Source of the DNA: Ptychodera flava
Lineage: Eukaryota; Hemichordata; Enteropneusta; Ptychoderidae
Direction: 5' to 3'
Assembly (NCBI RefSeq): GCF_041260155.1
Contig: NC_091932.1
Coordinates: 23,778,746-23,842,745 of the forward strand
Length of the DNA: 64,000 nucleotides
The position numbers and the translations under genes were made by a program. How positions within the stretch are numbered: position 1 is the stretch's first letter; each line of letters opens with the position of its first letter. Shown in pieces: positions 32,558 through 51,888 of the stretch. The notes beneath the pieces were generated by a model. That model saw only the letters and a program-made list of their open reading frames with translations. It was not told the DNA's origin and searched no databases.

Positions 32558-33099
32558 GGTGTATTACACACCATGACAGTACAAGTTTACGGGATAAGTT
32601 GACGCCGGTCGACTCTACACTTTTTATTTTGGCAGTGGCTCCAAAAGCGTCCCTGCCAACAGCGGGGACTGACAGCTAATACTGTGGGCAGGGGTTGCCA
32701 AAATACGACGAAATATTTACTTTTCCGGCTCCTTGCCGATCATCGTGCCTGTTCCCTGAGGTCAACTCTATGATTAAATGCGAAGCTCTCTCCCTTTCTA
32801 GGACGTACAAAGTTTTCTTGTAGAGTCATACGGAAACTAAAAGAATAAAAGTGTACTCCGTCATGACCACAAAATTTGACATGTTTTCATTCAAGAGAAG
32901 GGTACTCTACTTTAAATTTGCCAATTGCAGAAGGTGTTCTGATTAGCCTTACCTGAGAAAGCAACAGAAAAGTGAGCTAATGTGATAATCAAGCTGGTCA
33001 TATCATGGTAATTGTCACTTGTGGTCGCTATTTCTCAAAATCGGATGGTGTACTGTCCGTATTATATGATCGTGCACAATGTTCTCTTGATTACCCATG
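32557..33099. other. Spacer between microsatellite and duplication unit B
   Basis: No gene or recognised repeat is visible. Confidence 0.4.
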
Positions 33100-33664
33100 A
33101 ATGTCAGCTTCGTTCACTCTTCATATTAAGTTGCTAAGGTCCTGTTTGTCTCACAGCGACCTTCGACCTGTTCGTACCTCCCATTCTTCCAAGACATTCA
33201 CCTGGTCGATTATCCATCCGGGTCAGTCTGCATGGGTATAGAAGTCGGTCCTCCAAGCACTCCCACCAGAACTGCACTTTTCCGGGGGACTAAGCCCTGC
33301 CATTTCCGTCCTTTGAACATAGCTGCCGGGCAAAATCGTTTGTCAGCCTTCATACCAAACACAATTTTTGCTGTTATTTGTTGGTCGCTTACTCGTATTC
33401 AAGCCATAGTTTTAGATTTAGCTTGGTTATCATAACACGCTTTTCAAGACGATTGCTGGTCTCCTGTATGTTTGTAAAGTGTATCAAGTACAGATTCTTT
33501 TTTGAAATTTCACTTTCAATTTTAAAATTTCAATCTGCATCTGTTCATTTGAATAAATTTATTCGAGATCTAAACAAGTCTTCACATTTCATTTCCAGTG
33601 CAATAAGGAAATCCTGAACATCGCCATAGGCTGGGGTTTTTACACTTTTATAGAGCAGCCGAAG

Positions 33665-34057
33665 TATTGGTAAGTAAGTAAGTTTTCATCGGGGCTCGTA
33701 AATACATCAAGAAAAGGAAAAAAATTAAATACAAACAAATGTGAATCACAAAGGCATGTTGCCTTTGACATACTCTTTCAATTTACATTTGAATGTACTC
33801 AGCCTGGATAGTTCCCTGATTTCAGTCGGTAATGAATTCGACACTTCACTGGCTCGGAAATGAAAACTGCCTTGTCCAACATTTAAAACACATATAGGTA
33901 CAAAACAATCCTGACGAGAAGTAGAGCGTGTATAGTAATCATGAGCATTGCCTTGTGGAGTGAATAAATAAGATAGATACTGTTGTCCAGAACCATTCAT
34001 ACATTTGAAACTTAACATTACCATAAAATAGAATAATCTTTGTCTAATGGACATCAC
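33665..34057 (-). pseudogene. LINE remnant, C-terminal tail, inserted in unit B only
   Basis: On the minus strand the frame reads YYTRSTSRQDCFVP, then FHFRASEVSNSLPTEIREL, then FKCKLKEYV. This is the typical C-terminal block of CR1/L2-like non-LTR reverse transcriptases. The 3' side (toward 33670) ends with an ACTT-type short tandem tail after ACGAGCCCCGATGAAAACTT, a common LINE 3' feature. Unit A continues without this block near 19040. Only the last hundred or so residues remain. Confidence 0.7.
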
Positions 34058-34062
34058 ATTAA

Positions 34063-34382
34063 AGGGACAAAGTCGGCCGTTTTCATTAATTTTGTTTGAT
34101 GCAAGATACTACTTATAATATTTGACATGTTCAAAGATACTGAATAAATGGGTGACTATTCATATATTTGACCCCGGTTTCAAATTATATGAAACCATCG
34201 CGGAAATGAATTAACCGTCATGACCATTAATTCATTTTCGTGATGGTTCGTGTATGGTGTCTAAAACCGGGGTCGAATATATGCATGGTCACCCATTCAA
34301 TCAGTATCTTTCAACATGTCAAACAAAATATGTAGTATCTCGTATCAAACAAAATTCATGAATAAAGGCAGACTTTGTCCCC
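34063..34382. mobile_element. TTAA-flanked foldback element, 320 bp
   Basis: The two halves are long inverted repeats, ending AGGGACAAAGTCGGC and GCAGACTTTGTCCCC. TTAA flanks both sides (34059-34062 and 34383-34386). It sits next to the LINE remnant in the B-only segment. Confidence 0.82.
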
Positions 34383-34620
34383 TTAAAAGTAGAAAATGAA
34401 GCATACAAAGAAAATTCTATTCCTCGTTCAAAGGGCGTATGAAACGCTATCTTTTTTAGCAATGCAAACAGCTAGACAAGGAATCCCAATTAACTTCACA
34501 TACTAAATATTGCGTCATAATGGCGTAATGTGGCTTATTCAGTAAAAAGTTCTGAAATGAAAGGGCAAACAACCGAACAGCTACCAGTCAAAATGGTCAC
34601 AAATTTACCAATAGGAAATA

Positions 34621-34626
34621 TTTAAT
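34621..34626 (-). terminator. Alternative poly(A) signal candidate for dehydrogenase copy B
   Basis: ATTAAA on the minus strand lies about 40 bp past the stop. The site matching copy A's AATAAA is AATAAG here. Confidence 0.35.
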
Positions 34627-34664
34627 TTGTCGTTCCTTTGCTACTCGTCGCTGCGTGGCGCTAG

Positions 34665-44234
<9,570 letters not shown>

Positions 44235-45422
44235 ATTTGACAAATCTGTACGTGTACATGTACATTTTTTATCATGATTTGTGTGCACATTCTAAGAGTT
44301 GTCCTTTCCTGATAATAAGGCCAGAGTAAATAAATACTTGTTCTAGTGCGCCCAAGCGCGCCAACGTTTTCAGAATTTTTCAAGGAAAAAATACTTTTCT
44401 CGGAGAATTTTCCATTGTTGACATTATTGTCGCAAGGCAAATTTATGATTTTTATATTACAACAAACCACGTTCTTAAAGTAGTCATATTACAACGGTTA
44501 CCATTAAACCATATGCTGAAGCAAAATTGCACACTGTCTAATAATAATATATTGAATGGTTTTTTTAAAATTTTGTGCTTGTTTTTTAACCGCTTACCCT
44601 CCTACACGTACCATTCGGAAGTTTGGGTGGACGCGAAACAAATAATTCATTTACTCTGGCCTAACAAAGCTGTATTCTTCTGGTTGCCATGGTGAATACA
44701 ATAAGATTCCTAAAACCAACTATTCATTTCCTCGAATGATCATACATATAGTACTTGATCAAGAGATAAAAATGCTTTCCATCCACCGAAATGCAGAACC
44801 AGTTTAGGGCAAACGTGTATTAAATTTACTTGTACTTCGGTATGGAACAATATTCCAGAAGAAATAAAAACAAAATTCCACGAGACAAAGATTTAAAAAA
44901 GAATTGAAAAAATATCTGTTAGATTTGTAATTTTTCCATTTTTGCCTATAATTTCCAGCGATTTCTCTTTGTGCCATGTCATTTCTTGTTATATCATGGA
45001 ATAGTCACCTTTTCATATATTGGCCATAAATTAATATATTTCTGAGTATTAGGCTGAACTCGATTAGTGCCTATGGCAACTATTTTTCAGTCTTTTTCTC
45101 ACGTGAAATTTTGTATGATATGATCAGTGTTTCCTTCCCCATAATTTGTATTCAGTTGACATGAGATTAAAAGAGGAGGGGGAGGAGTTATTCTGAATTA
45201 GTTAAAAATATCGAGTGTGTAGATAATTATGTCAAAGCGGACGATAAGAAGTGCGTGTAAATGGTGGCCTGTGATTATTCATCATCTAGATAGTTAGGCA
45301 AGTACATGATTATTTTAACGAATAGTACGGTATATTTGTAGCAACGCGTCGATGCGTCAAACGGAAACCGAAATACACATGCATTGTGGCGGGAATATCA
45401 ACCGAAAAAAAGTTTGACGTAC

Positions 45423-45500
45423 CTTTCTAAGTTGTAAGTCGGGGAATCTAAGATGTTCTGAGAGATTTACAAAACTGGCCGTGTAGCACACAGATCCCTC
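45423..45500 (-). other. Probable 5' untranslated exon of dehydrogenase copy B
   Basis: The donor GTACGT follows at 45422, as in copy A. The GATGTTCTGAGAGATTTA block is single here, whereas copy A has it twice. The upstream end is not defined. Confidence 0.5.
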
Positions 45501-45534
45501 CATGCAAAATGTGAAAAACACGCCTTCGTGGATG

Positions 45535-45542
45535 TTACGTCA
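45535..45542 (-). promoter_or_regulatory. CRE/ATF-like site upstream of dehydrogenase copy B
   Basis: TTACGTCA is conserved with 28681-28688 in the otherwise diverged 5' flank. Confidence 0.4.
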
Positions 45543-45624
45543 CTGAAATTAATTCAGACAAACGGCATCACAATTACTATTTCAATGAACAATACACAAT
45601 AGTCACCCCCACCCCAGGGCGGAC

Positions 45625-46240
45625 ATACTTAACACCGACAAGGACCGACAAGTGACCGACAAGTTGAATTAAAACCATTCTTTTTCAATGTTTGGCTTTA
45701 TAACGTCATTTTCTACTATTTTGGTGAATATAAACACAATTGACCAAACGGTAACGAAGAAACAGAGCGACATGGTGGCAAACATGGAAACCCTACCCGG
45801 AAGTAGAAGACGCCATATCTTGTATTCGATCGTTCGATTTTAAATTTCCTTGAACGTAATTAAACCACTTACTATTAAGGACCGACAAGTTGAATTAAAA
45901 CCATTCTTTTTCGATGTTTTGGTTTTAAAATGTCATTTTCGATTATTTTGGTGAATATTGACACAATTGACCGAACTGAATTGACGAAACTGAACGAAAT
46001 ATTGGCCGACAAAGAAATATCATCTTGAAGCAGGTCTATTGGCCTTACTATAAAGGACGGACAAGTGCCGTTAAACGACCGACAAGTTGAAAGTTAAACC
46101 ATTCTTTTTCTATGTTTTAGTTTAAAAATGTCATTTTCTACTATTTTTGTGAATATTAACACAATTGACCGAACTGAATTGACGAAACTGAACGAAATAT
46201 TGGCCGACAAGTAAATCGCGTATTGAAGCAGGTCTATTGG
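45625..46240. repeat. Three direct units with GACCGACAAG
   Basis: Blocks at about 45635, 45878 and 46053 repeat ACCGACAAGTTGAA, CCATTCTTTTTC and a following TTTTGGTGAATATT stretch. The second and third also share GAACTGAATTGACGAAACTG and ATATTGGCCGACAA. Confidence 0.7.
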
Positions 46241-46242
46241 CC

Positions 46243-46279
46243 CACAGTCCCTCTATCCATAGTGGATAGAGGGACTGTG
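46243..46279. other. Perfect 16-bp-stem hairpin
   Basis: CACAGTCCCTCTATCC, a 5-nt loop, then the exact complement. It sits right after the third GACCGACAAG unit. Confidence 0.85.
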
Positions 46280-46294
46280 ATTTCACTTAACAGT

Positions 46295-46582
46295 TCAAAA
46301 AATCTCATCAGCAATATTACGTCTGTGTCTGCTTCCATTCTCTTTCCGCTTTCTGTTTTGTTCGGTTTTGTACTTCATGTTTTGAACTTGTTTCAAGTCC
46401 CTAGGTGCAGATGTTGAGTCGTCCAGTACCATTTCTGCGTAAACTTCCCTCGGCTGTGGCCTGTGTGATTTTTTCTTTTGTCTTTTGGCTTGCTCGTACA
46501 TATTCGCCGCGTGCTTTCTTACTATTCCCATGTATACATAAATCTTCTGGATAGTTCCCAATATATTCCACCACAGCAACAT
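46295..46582 (-). pseudogene. Transposase N-terminal fragment, MULE-like family
   Basis: The 95-codon frame is rich in basic residues. It contains PRDLKQVQNMKYK and RHRRNIADEIF, which recall the region just before the DDE core in invertebrate proteins with a MULE transposase domain. No catalytic residues are present because the frame stops before that region. The family call rests on a short motif only. Confidence 0.4.
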
Positions 46583-47690
46583 TATTTCCAGAGTCTAACC
46601 ACGATACCCGTTTCTTAAAGTTGGGACCCTTTCCACTGTTGCATAAAAACGTCGCATAAATATGTTTGATTCATCCGGTTGTGGCTGCAAAACTGTTTTA
46701 TTGGTGACATAGACTCCTTTTCTCTTTTCGATAAACACCAGTTTTACAGAACTCTTTGTCGCTCTATTTCGTTTTGAAACTGATTTTTTTCAAAACTGTG
46801 CATATTCACCAAGATAGTACAAAATAGAAAGTGGTGTTTAAATGTCGAAAGATCGAAAAAAATCGTTTTTATCTTTAACTTTTCCGTGACTTTTAGGTCA
46901 CTTGTCGGTCCTTCTTTGACTTCATTTCTAAAGTTGAAAGTGAACTGAATGCGTCAATCGACACAATGACGACAGGAATTTAATACTTTTTTTCGAAACT
47001 GTTCTTTCGAATCCTTTGATACTCAAAGAGATAGTACAAATAGGCGTTTAAAAGGTGAAACGTCGAATGGTTTAACTTCAACTTGTCGGTCGTTTAACGG
47101 CACTTGTCCGTCCTTTATAGTAAGGCCAATAAACAAGTACGAGCCCCCTGTGAGTGCACATGGTGGAATTGTACGTCAGCAGCATAATTTCACTCGAATT
47201 CACAGGTTTTGGACCGACACGATTTGATTTTGGAAGTACTGAAGGCTAATAAGTATATATTTTTTTGTAAAAAATGTAAAATTTTCTCTTCTTGTTCTCC
47301 GTGTCGACGTAAAGGTGTTTGAGGTCAAAGGTTAGGGTTATTTGACGCTATTTGTCATAATGAGAAGACAATGTGATGATGACGAAGTAAGGTAAATGAA
47401 AAAACAAGTGCACTTAATTTCTTCAGAGTTGCGAGGATGGCCATCTTTATGCCGTTTAAAACTCGATGTAAAGAATGAATTTAATATGTAGGCTAATTTT
47501 TCGCTTTTTTAAATACTTTGCAACTTACTGTAAATGTATACGACTTCTAACTTTCTTTACACTTTAAGATGTAACTAGTTTAAGGATAACAATGCAGGAC
47601 GAATTGCTTGAAAGACGGAGAGTGTTACGGAGATATTTTATCTCAGACAAATGTTTATGAACCTAGCGGTCTTGGTAAAATGTACAATTT

Positions 47691-47756
47691 TTATTCACTT
47701 TTCTTAGCCTTGATGTAGCCATCAGGGTACGGGCAGACCTCCATGGTGTAGCTAAA
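47691..47756 (-). CDS. Possible terminal coding exon, unit 1 (unidentified)
   Basis: On the minus strand a GCAG 3' splice site is followed by 21 codons (FSYTMEVCPYPDGYIKAKKS and a final E) and TAA. AATAAA overlaps the stop. Unit 2 keeps the same frame with one substitution. I do not recognise the peptide, and upstream exons were not found. Confidence 0.3.
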   Translation of the reverse strand, partial: FSYTMEVCPYPDGYIKAKKSE

Positions 47757-48615
47757 CTGCAATACAGAAGCCGTAAATTGGCTTCACTCGTTATCACTGT
47801 TTGGGGGTACGTCCGCATGCATGCCAGCCGTCATTTTTCACAATGGAGACTCCTAGCTTGCATTGTTTACGTCCTGAGGCATGCCAGCCGTCATTGTTCA
47901 CAATGGAGACTCATAGCTTGCATTGTTCATCACGTTATTTTTTTGAGCATGTTGATCTTGGAATTGAATGCGTATTACGACGTTTCGATTCAAGTTGCCC
48001 ATTCATTTTGCATAACTAAGCTCACGGAATTCATTTGTGATGCTATTCTATTTTGGCCTCTTTAGAAGTTCAACAAAAAAGGGACAGAAACAGATGAATG
48101 AGAATTTATGATTATTATGCCCCCTAAAAAGAGCCGCACGAGGTGAAAAGGACGGGAATATTTAAGCCGTCAATCTCTAAACCTGATATGAGAAATCGGC
48201 GATTATCCTACTCTGTCTCATATAATGACGAATATGCGCAATTAAGTTGTAAGAAAATAGTTAAGTTGAATATAAGAATAGATGGTATTGTCATAATGAG
48301 AAGACAATGTGATAATGACGAAGTAAGGTAAATGAAAAAAGTGCACTTTATTTCTTCAGAGTTGCGAGGATGGCCATCTTTATGCCGTTTAAAACTCGAT
48401 GTAAAGAATAAATTTAATATGTAATTTTTCGCTTTTTAAATACTTTACAACTTGTTGTAAATGTACGACTTCTAACTTTGTTTTCACTTTAAGATGTAAC
48501 TAATTTAAGGATAACAATGCGGGACGAATTGCTTGAAAGACGGAGAGTGTTACGGAGATATCTTATCTCAGACAAATGTTAATGGACCTTATGGTCTTGG
48601 TAAAATGTACAATTT

Positions 48616-48681
48616 TTATTCACTTTTCTTAGGCTTAATGTAGCCATCAGGGTACGGGCAGACCTCCATGGTGTAGCTAAA
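48616..48681 (-). CDS. Possible terminal coding exon, unit 2 (unidentified)
   Basis: This is the partner of 47691-47756. The 3' splice site, length, stop and overlapping AATAAA are the same, with Pro instead of Ala in YIKPKK. Confidence 0.3.
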   Translation of the reverse strand, partial: FSYTMEVCPYPDGYIKPKKSE

Positions 48682-48828
48682 CTGCAATGCAGAAGCCGTA
48701 AATTGGCTTCACTTGTTATCACTGTTTGGGGGTACGTCCGCATGCATGCCAGCCGTCATTTTTCACAATGGAGACTCATAGCTTGCGTTGTTCATCACAT
48801 TATATTTTTGAGCCTGTCCGTCTTGGAA

Positions 48829-49640
48829 TTTGGGGCATAGTTCGGCAGAATGAGGTATATTTAAACATGGAAAGAGTAGCAGAAAATCTGTTCAGTGATT
48901 GGAGATCTGATCATGGGCGTAAAAATGAGGGTTGACTTTAGAATGGATGTAAAAAAAAGAGATGTTTGTGGTCGAGATGACTGTGACTTGGTCACCTTGT
49001 CCAAAACCAATGTACCAAGCCACAGTCCCTCCAACCACGGACGGTGACCAAGCTTTGCTTCTGTGATCATCATTGGCTGTCATAGTTTCACCGGTTTATA
49101 CTCTCATAGTTTTTACATTTTTACAGAGCCGTTGTCGGTATTATGAAAGAGAAATGTAACGCCACAAGGACCATGCCACAATCTATTCACCCTGTCAAAT
49201 TATTTCACCATGTTTCCACATGTACTGAAATAATTTTGTCATTAAAAAAACCGAAGAGAATATATACGTTTGGCAGGACAGGGATTCACGGGCAGCCCAG
49301 GGAATTTGTTCAACCAGGCACGATACACTGAGTGTACGTCACGGTCCCGTGTGTATGGAGGTAAAAAGCGAACACGCTGACCAGAAATGTTTTAAGGCTG
49401 TATTGGAGAGAAAATACACATTTCCCAACACAGATTTGTATTCTGTTGCTGTAATGTGTTTATACTGTGTCAACCTCAGACCATATTTTGATGTGCCTCT
49501 GGACATGCAGTCTGCACTGTGTGTAGAGTCCCTCCATCACGGATCTGTGCTCTGTGGGAAAACCACCTTGCCACCTAATTTACCACTCTTCCTATTATAA
49601 TCAATGTATTGTTTTTATTCAACAGGTATCTGTTTTAAAT
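48829..49640. other. Spacer, nothing assignable
   Basis: Open frames on both strands are short and carry no motif I can name. A minus frame around 48900-49083 is open but its sequence is not familiar. Confidence 0.4.
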
Positions 49641-49821
49641 AATAACACACGCCAGCGAGGGCAAGATCACGATTTGTTGCCCGCCCAAGGGATGGTGCTC
49701 ATGACGGTAATATTGATGATGCCCGAGCCGAAGGCGAGGGTATCATCAATATTACCGTCATGAGCACCAGCCCGAGGGCAGGCAACAAATCGTGATCTTG
49801 CCCGTGCTAGCGTGTGTTATT
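49641..49821. mobile_element. Foldback repeat, 181 bp
   Basis: The arms AATAACACACG and CGTGTGTTATT enclose longer matching arms, GGGCAAGATCACGATTTGTT with its complement and GGTGCTCATGACGGTAATAT with its complement. The short centre is GC-rich. Confidence 0.8.
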
Positions 49822-50124
49822 AATTTTATTACACCGAACAAACACTTGTTTTCGAAACTTTGCTCAGAATGCAGTCAAGTGTCGATCGAGACTCACCACA
49901 GTGAAACGTTCTATTTGTTGCTCGATCGCACTGCTACATGAAGTTGAATTAACGTCTAAAAACGAAGACAGTGTTGTTCAAGCTTTTCTCGTTTAATGTA
50001 CTAAACGTCGTCATGTACTTCAGGTCGAGCTAATTTCTTGTACCTTTTCAAAAGCCATTGCTTTACAGAAAATACCAAGCAAATGTACGCGATGATGTGG
50101 TACGCGCAGAAAGGACGCGCGGTA

Positions 50125-50200
50125 TTCCAGCGGGCTATATCACTGCACGCGACAGGGCTATATCAGCGCACGCGACAGGGCTATATCACCTAAGCCATGT
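50125..50200. repeat. 23-bp tandem repeat
   Basis: About two and a half units of GGGCTATATCASYGCACGCG lie in a GC-rich patch between 49822 and 50290. No gene is visible around it. Confidence 0.8.
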
Positions 50201-50398
50201 TCTATCACTTTTTGTTCTATATCACGTGAGTGAGGCTCAGCCAATCACAGTACCTGAATAATACGTGAGGTGTAATAATAATAGATAACGCCGCTAATTG
50301 ACTAATCTGTTGACACTAGTAGGTGTTTGACAAGCCCGCAGCCTCCGTACAGGCCCTGGCACTAACCACATTTGACAGTTGGTGAGGCCGAACAAAAA

Positions 50399-50739
50399 AA
50401 ATTGTGCTGTTCCGATAGCCCGACCTACCCTATTTTTGACTGCCGACCCTAAGCTTTTTAGCGCTACGGAAACACGGAAGTAAAAAAAAGAAGGAATAAA
50501 AACCACAAAATCACGCATTCGTTACTTGACATTTGATTTTTGCTTGAACAAAGATGTTTTTTATGTTTCGTTTTTCCTTTTATATGTATGATACATTTTT
50601 CTGGAAATGTTGTGGCCAGTGTTTGACCACCCTGAACCCCTGAAAAATGCATATTTAAAATTAAAAATGTCTTGGAAAAAATTTCTGCCGACCTACCTAC
50701 CCTATTTTTGAAAACCATGTTATCGGAACAGCACAATTC
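50399..50739. mobile_element. Inverted-repeat element, about 340 bp
   Basis: The ends AATTGTGCTGTTCCGATA and TATCGGAACAGCACAATT are exact complements. Just inside each end is CCTACCCTATTTTTGA in the same orientation. There is no coding capacity. Confidence 0.75.
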
Positions 50740-50924
50740 ATTTTTTGCCTAACCAACCAGGTCAACACCAACCCAAAGCATAGACAACAGTGACCAACCC
50801 AACTTTTATTAACGCCCCTGGCAAAGGTCATGAGTTTGGGTGCTATTACCCTCACACTGTCCACTGTAAAGGCTAAGGTGACCCAAATCAACGCAATATA
50901 CAAATTGTTGTTTCGATGTTGTTA

Positions 50925-51871
50925 GGGACCGTTCAGTTTTACGGCCGGGGGGGGGGGGGCGGCAAAATCCAGGGGGGGGTCATCATAATTTTGGAATCCG
51001 CGAAGGGGGGGTCATCACTTTTTCACTGGTAGGAAAGGGGGGGTCACCACATTTTCAAAAACATAATACCTACAATAAAGTTCACTTTATGCCATGGCCA
51101 TGATCGACCCTCTTTACCGGCGGGCCGCCTTCGGCGGCCCACTACAATAAATATACTTTATGTATTACCCATGACCCTCTTAACGGGCAGACGCCTTTTG
51201 CGGCCCACTCCAATTAGGTTTACTTCATGCAATGGCCATGATTGACCCTCTTTACCGGCGGGCCGCCTGCGGCGGCCCACTACAATAAATTGACTTTATT
51301 GTAATACCCCATGACCATCTTAACGGCCGGACGCCTTCAGCGGCCCTGTTCAGTAAAGTTTACTTCGTGCAATGGCCATGATCGACCCTCTTTTCACCAG
51401 GGGCTACCTTTGGTTGCCTACTAGAATAAAGTTGACTTTACGTAATGGCCCATGACCCTCTTAACCGGAGGGCTGCCTTTGGCGAACCACTCCAATAAAG
51501 TTTACTTTATACAATGTCCATGGACATAAGTCAATTGTCTATGGACATGAAGTTCAAAATTGCCTTACAGTCGTCCTAATTAACAGACGTTTGCATGGAT
51601 GTGGCTGAGAAGTTTGTGCACTGGCATCTCTGCTACACGAATAAAGTGCGCCGCGTACCAGAGTTCAAATCAAAAAAACCTTGCAGGTAAATTTGACATA
51701 TGGGTTTTGGTTATTTTTCAGGGGGGGGGGGGGGTCATCAAAATTTTTCGTCTGACAAAGGGGGGTCATCATTTTTTCGCGAAAAATGCAGGGAGGGGGT
51801 CTATGTTTTTTTGAACACCGGCGACAAGATTTTGCCTGCCCCCCCCAGGCCGTAAAAAACTGAACGGTCCC
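50925..51871. mobile_element. PIF/Harbinger-like non-autonomous element with internal minisatellite
   Basis: The left end reads GGGACCGTTCAGTTTTACGG and the right end reads GTAAAAAACTGAACGGTCCC. TTA flanks both sides (50922-50924 and 51872-51874). GGGGGTCATCA-type motifs lie inside both ends. There is no transposase. Confidence 0.85.
51072..51530. repeat. About 77-bp minisatellite with palindromic cores
   Basis: About six units each contain ATGACCCTCTTAAC-like or ATCGACCCTCTTTACCGG blocks and a small palindrome such as GGGCCGCCTTCGGCGGCCC. Odd and even units resemble each other more, suggesting a two-unit higher-order period of about 150 bp. Confidence 0.75.
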
Positions 51872-51888
51872 TTAGCACGCGGCGGTTA

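Larger units (their letters stand above)
46038..47130. mobile_element. Inverted-repeat element with MULE-like coding fragment
   Basis: The left arm begins ATTGGCCTTACTATAAAGGA and continues CGGACAAGTGCCGTTAAACG. The right arm (about 47060-47130) is its reverse complement, ending TCCTTTATAGTAAGGCCAAT. The arms pair over about 80 bp. A short minus-strand coding fragment lies inside at 46295-46582. Target duplication was not resolved. Confidence 0.65.
47356..48828. repeat. Tandem duplication, 936-bp offset, two units
   Basis: Unit 1 starts at 47356 and unit 2 at 48292, both with CATAATGAGAAGACAATGTG. They stay parallel for about 540 bp. Unit 1 has an extra 57-bp internal duplication around 47819-47935 (core CATGCCAGCCGTCATT). 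Confidence 0.85.

Noticed and set aside
32281..32679. Open frames rich in Leu, Ser, Ile and Tyr
   Set aside because: They come from the CTAT/CTGT tetranucleotide array, open in several frames at once.
48861..49083. Two overlapping minus frames near 48.9-49.1 kb as upstream exon of the CPYPDGY exon
   Set aside because: Neither peptide is recognisable and no donor or acceptor pair in a consistent phase could be fixed.
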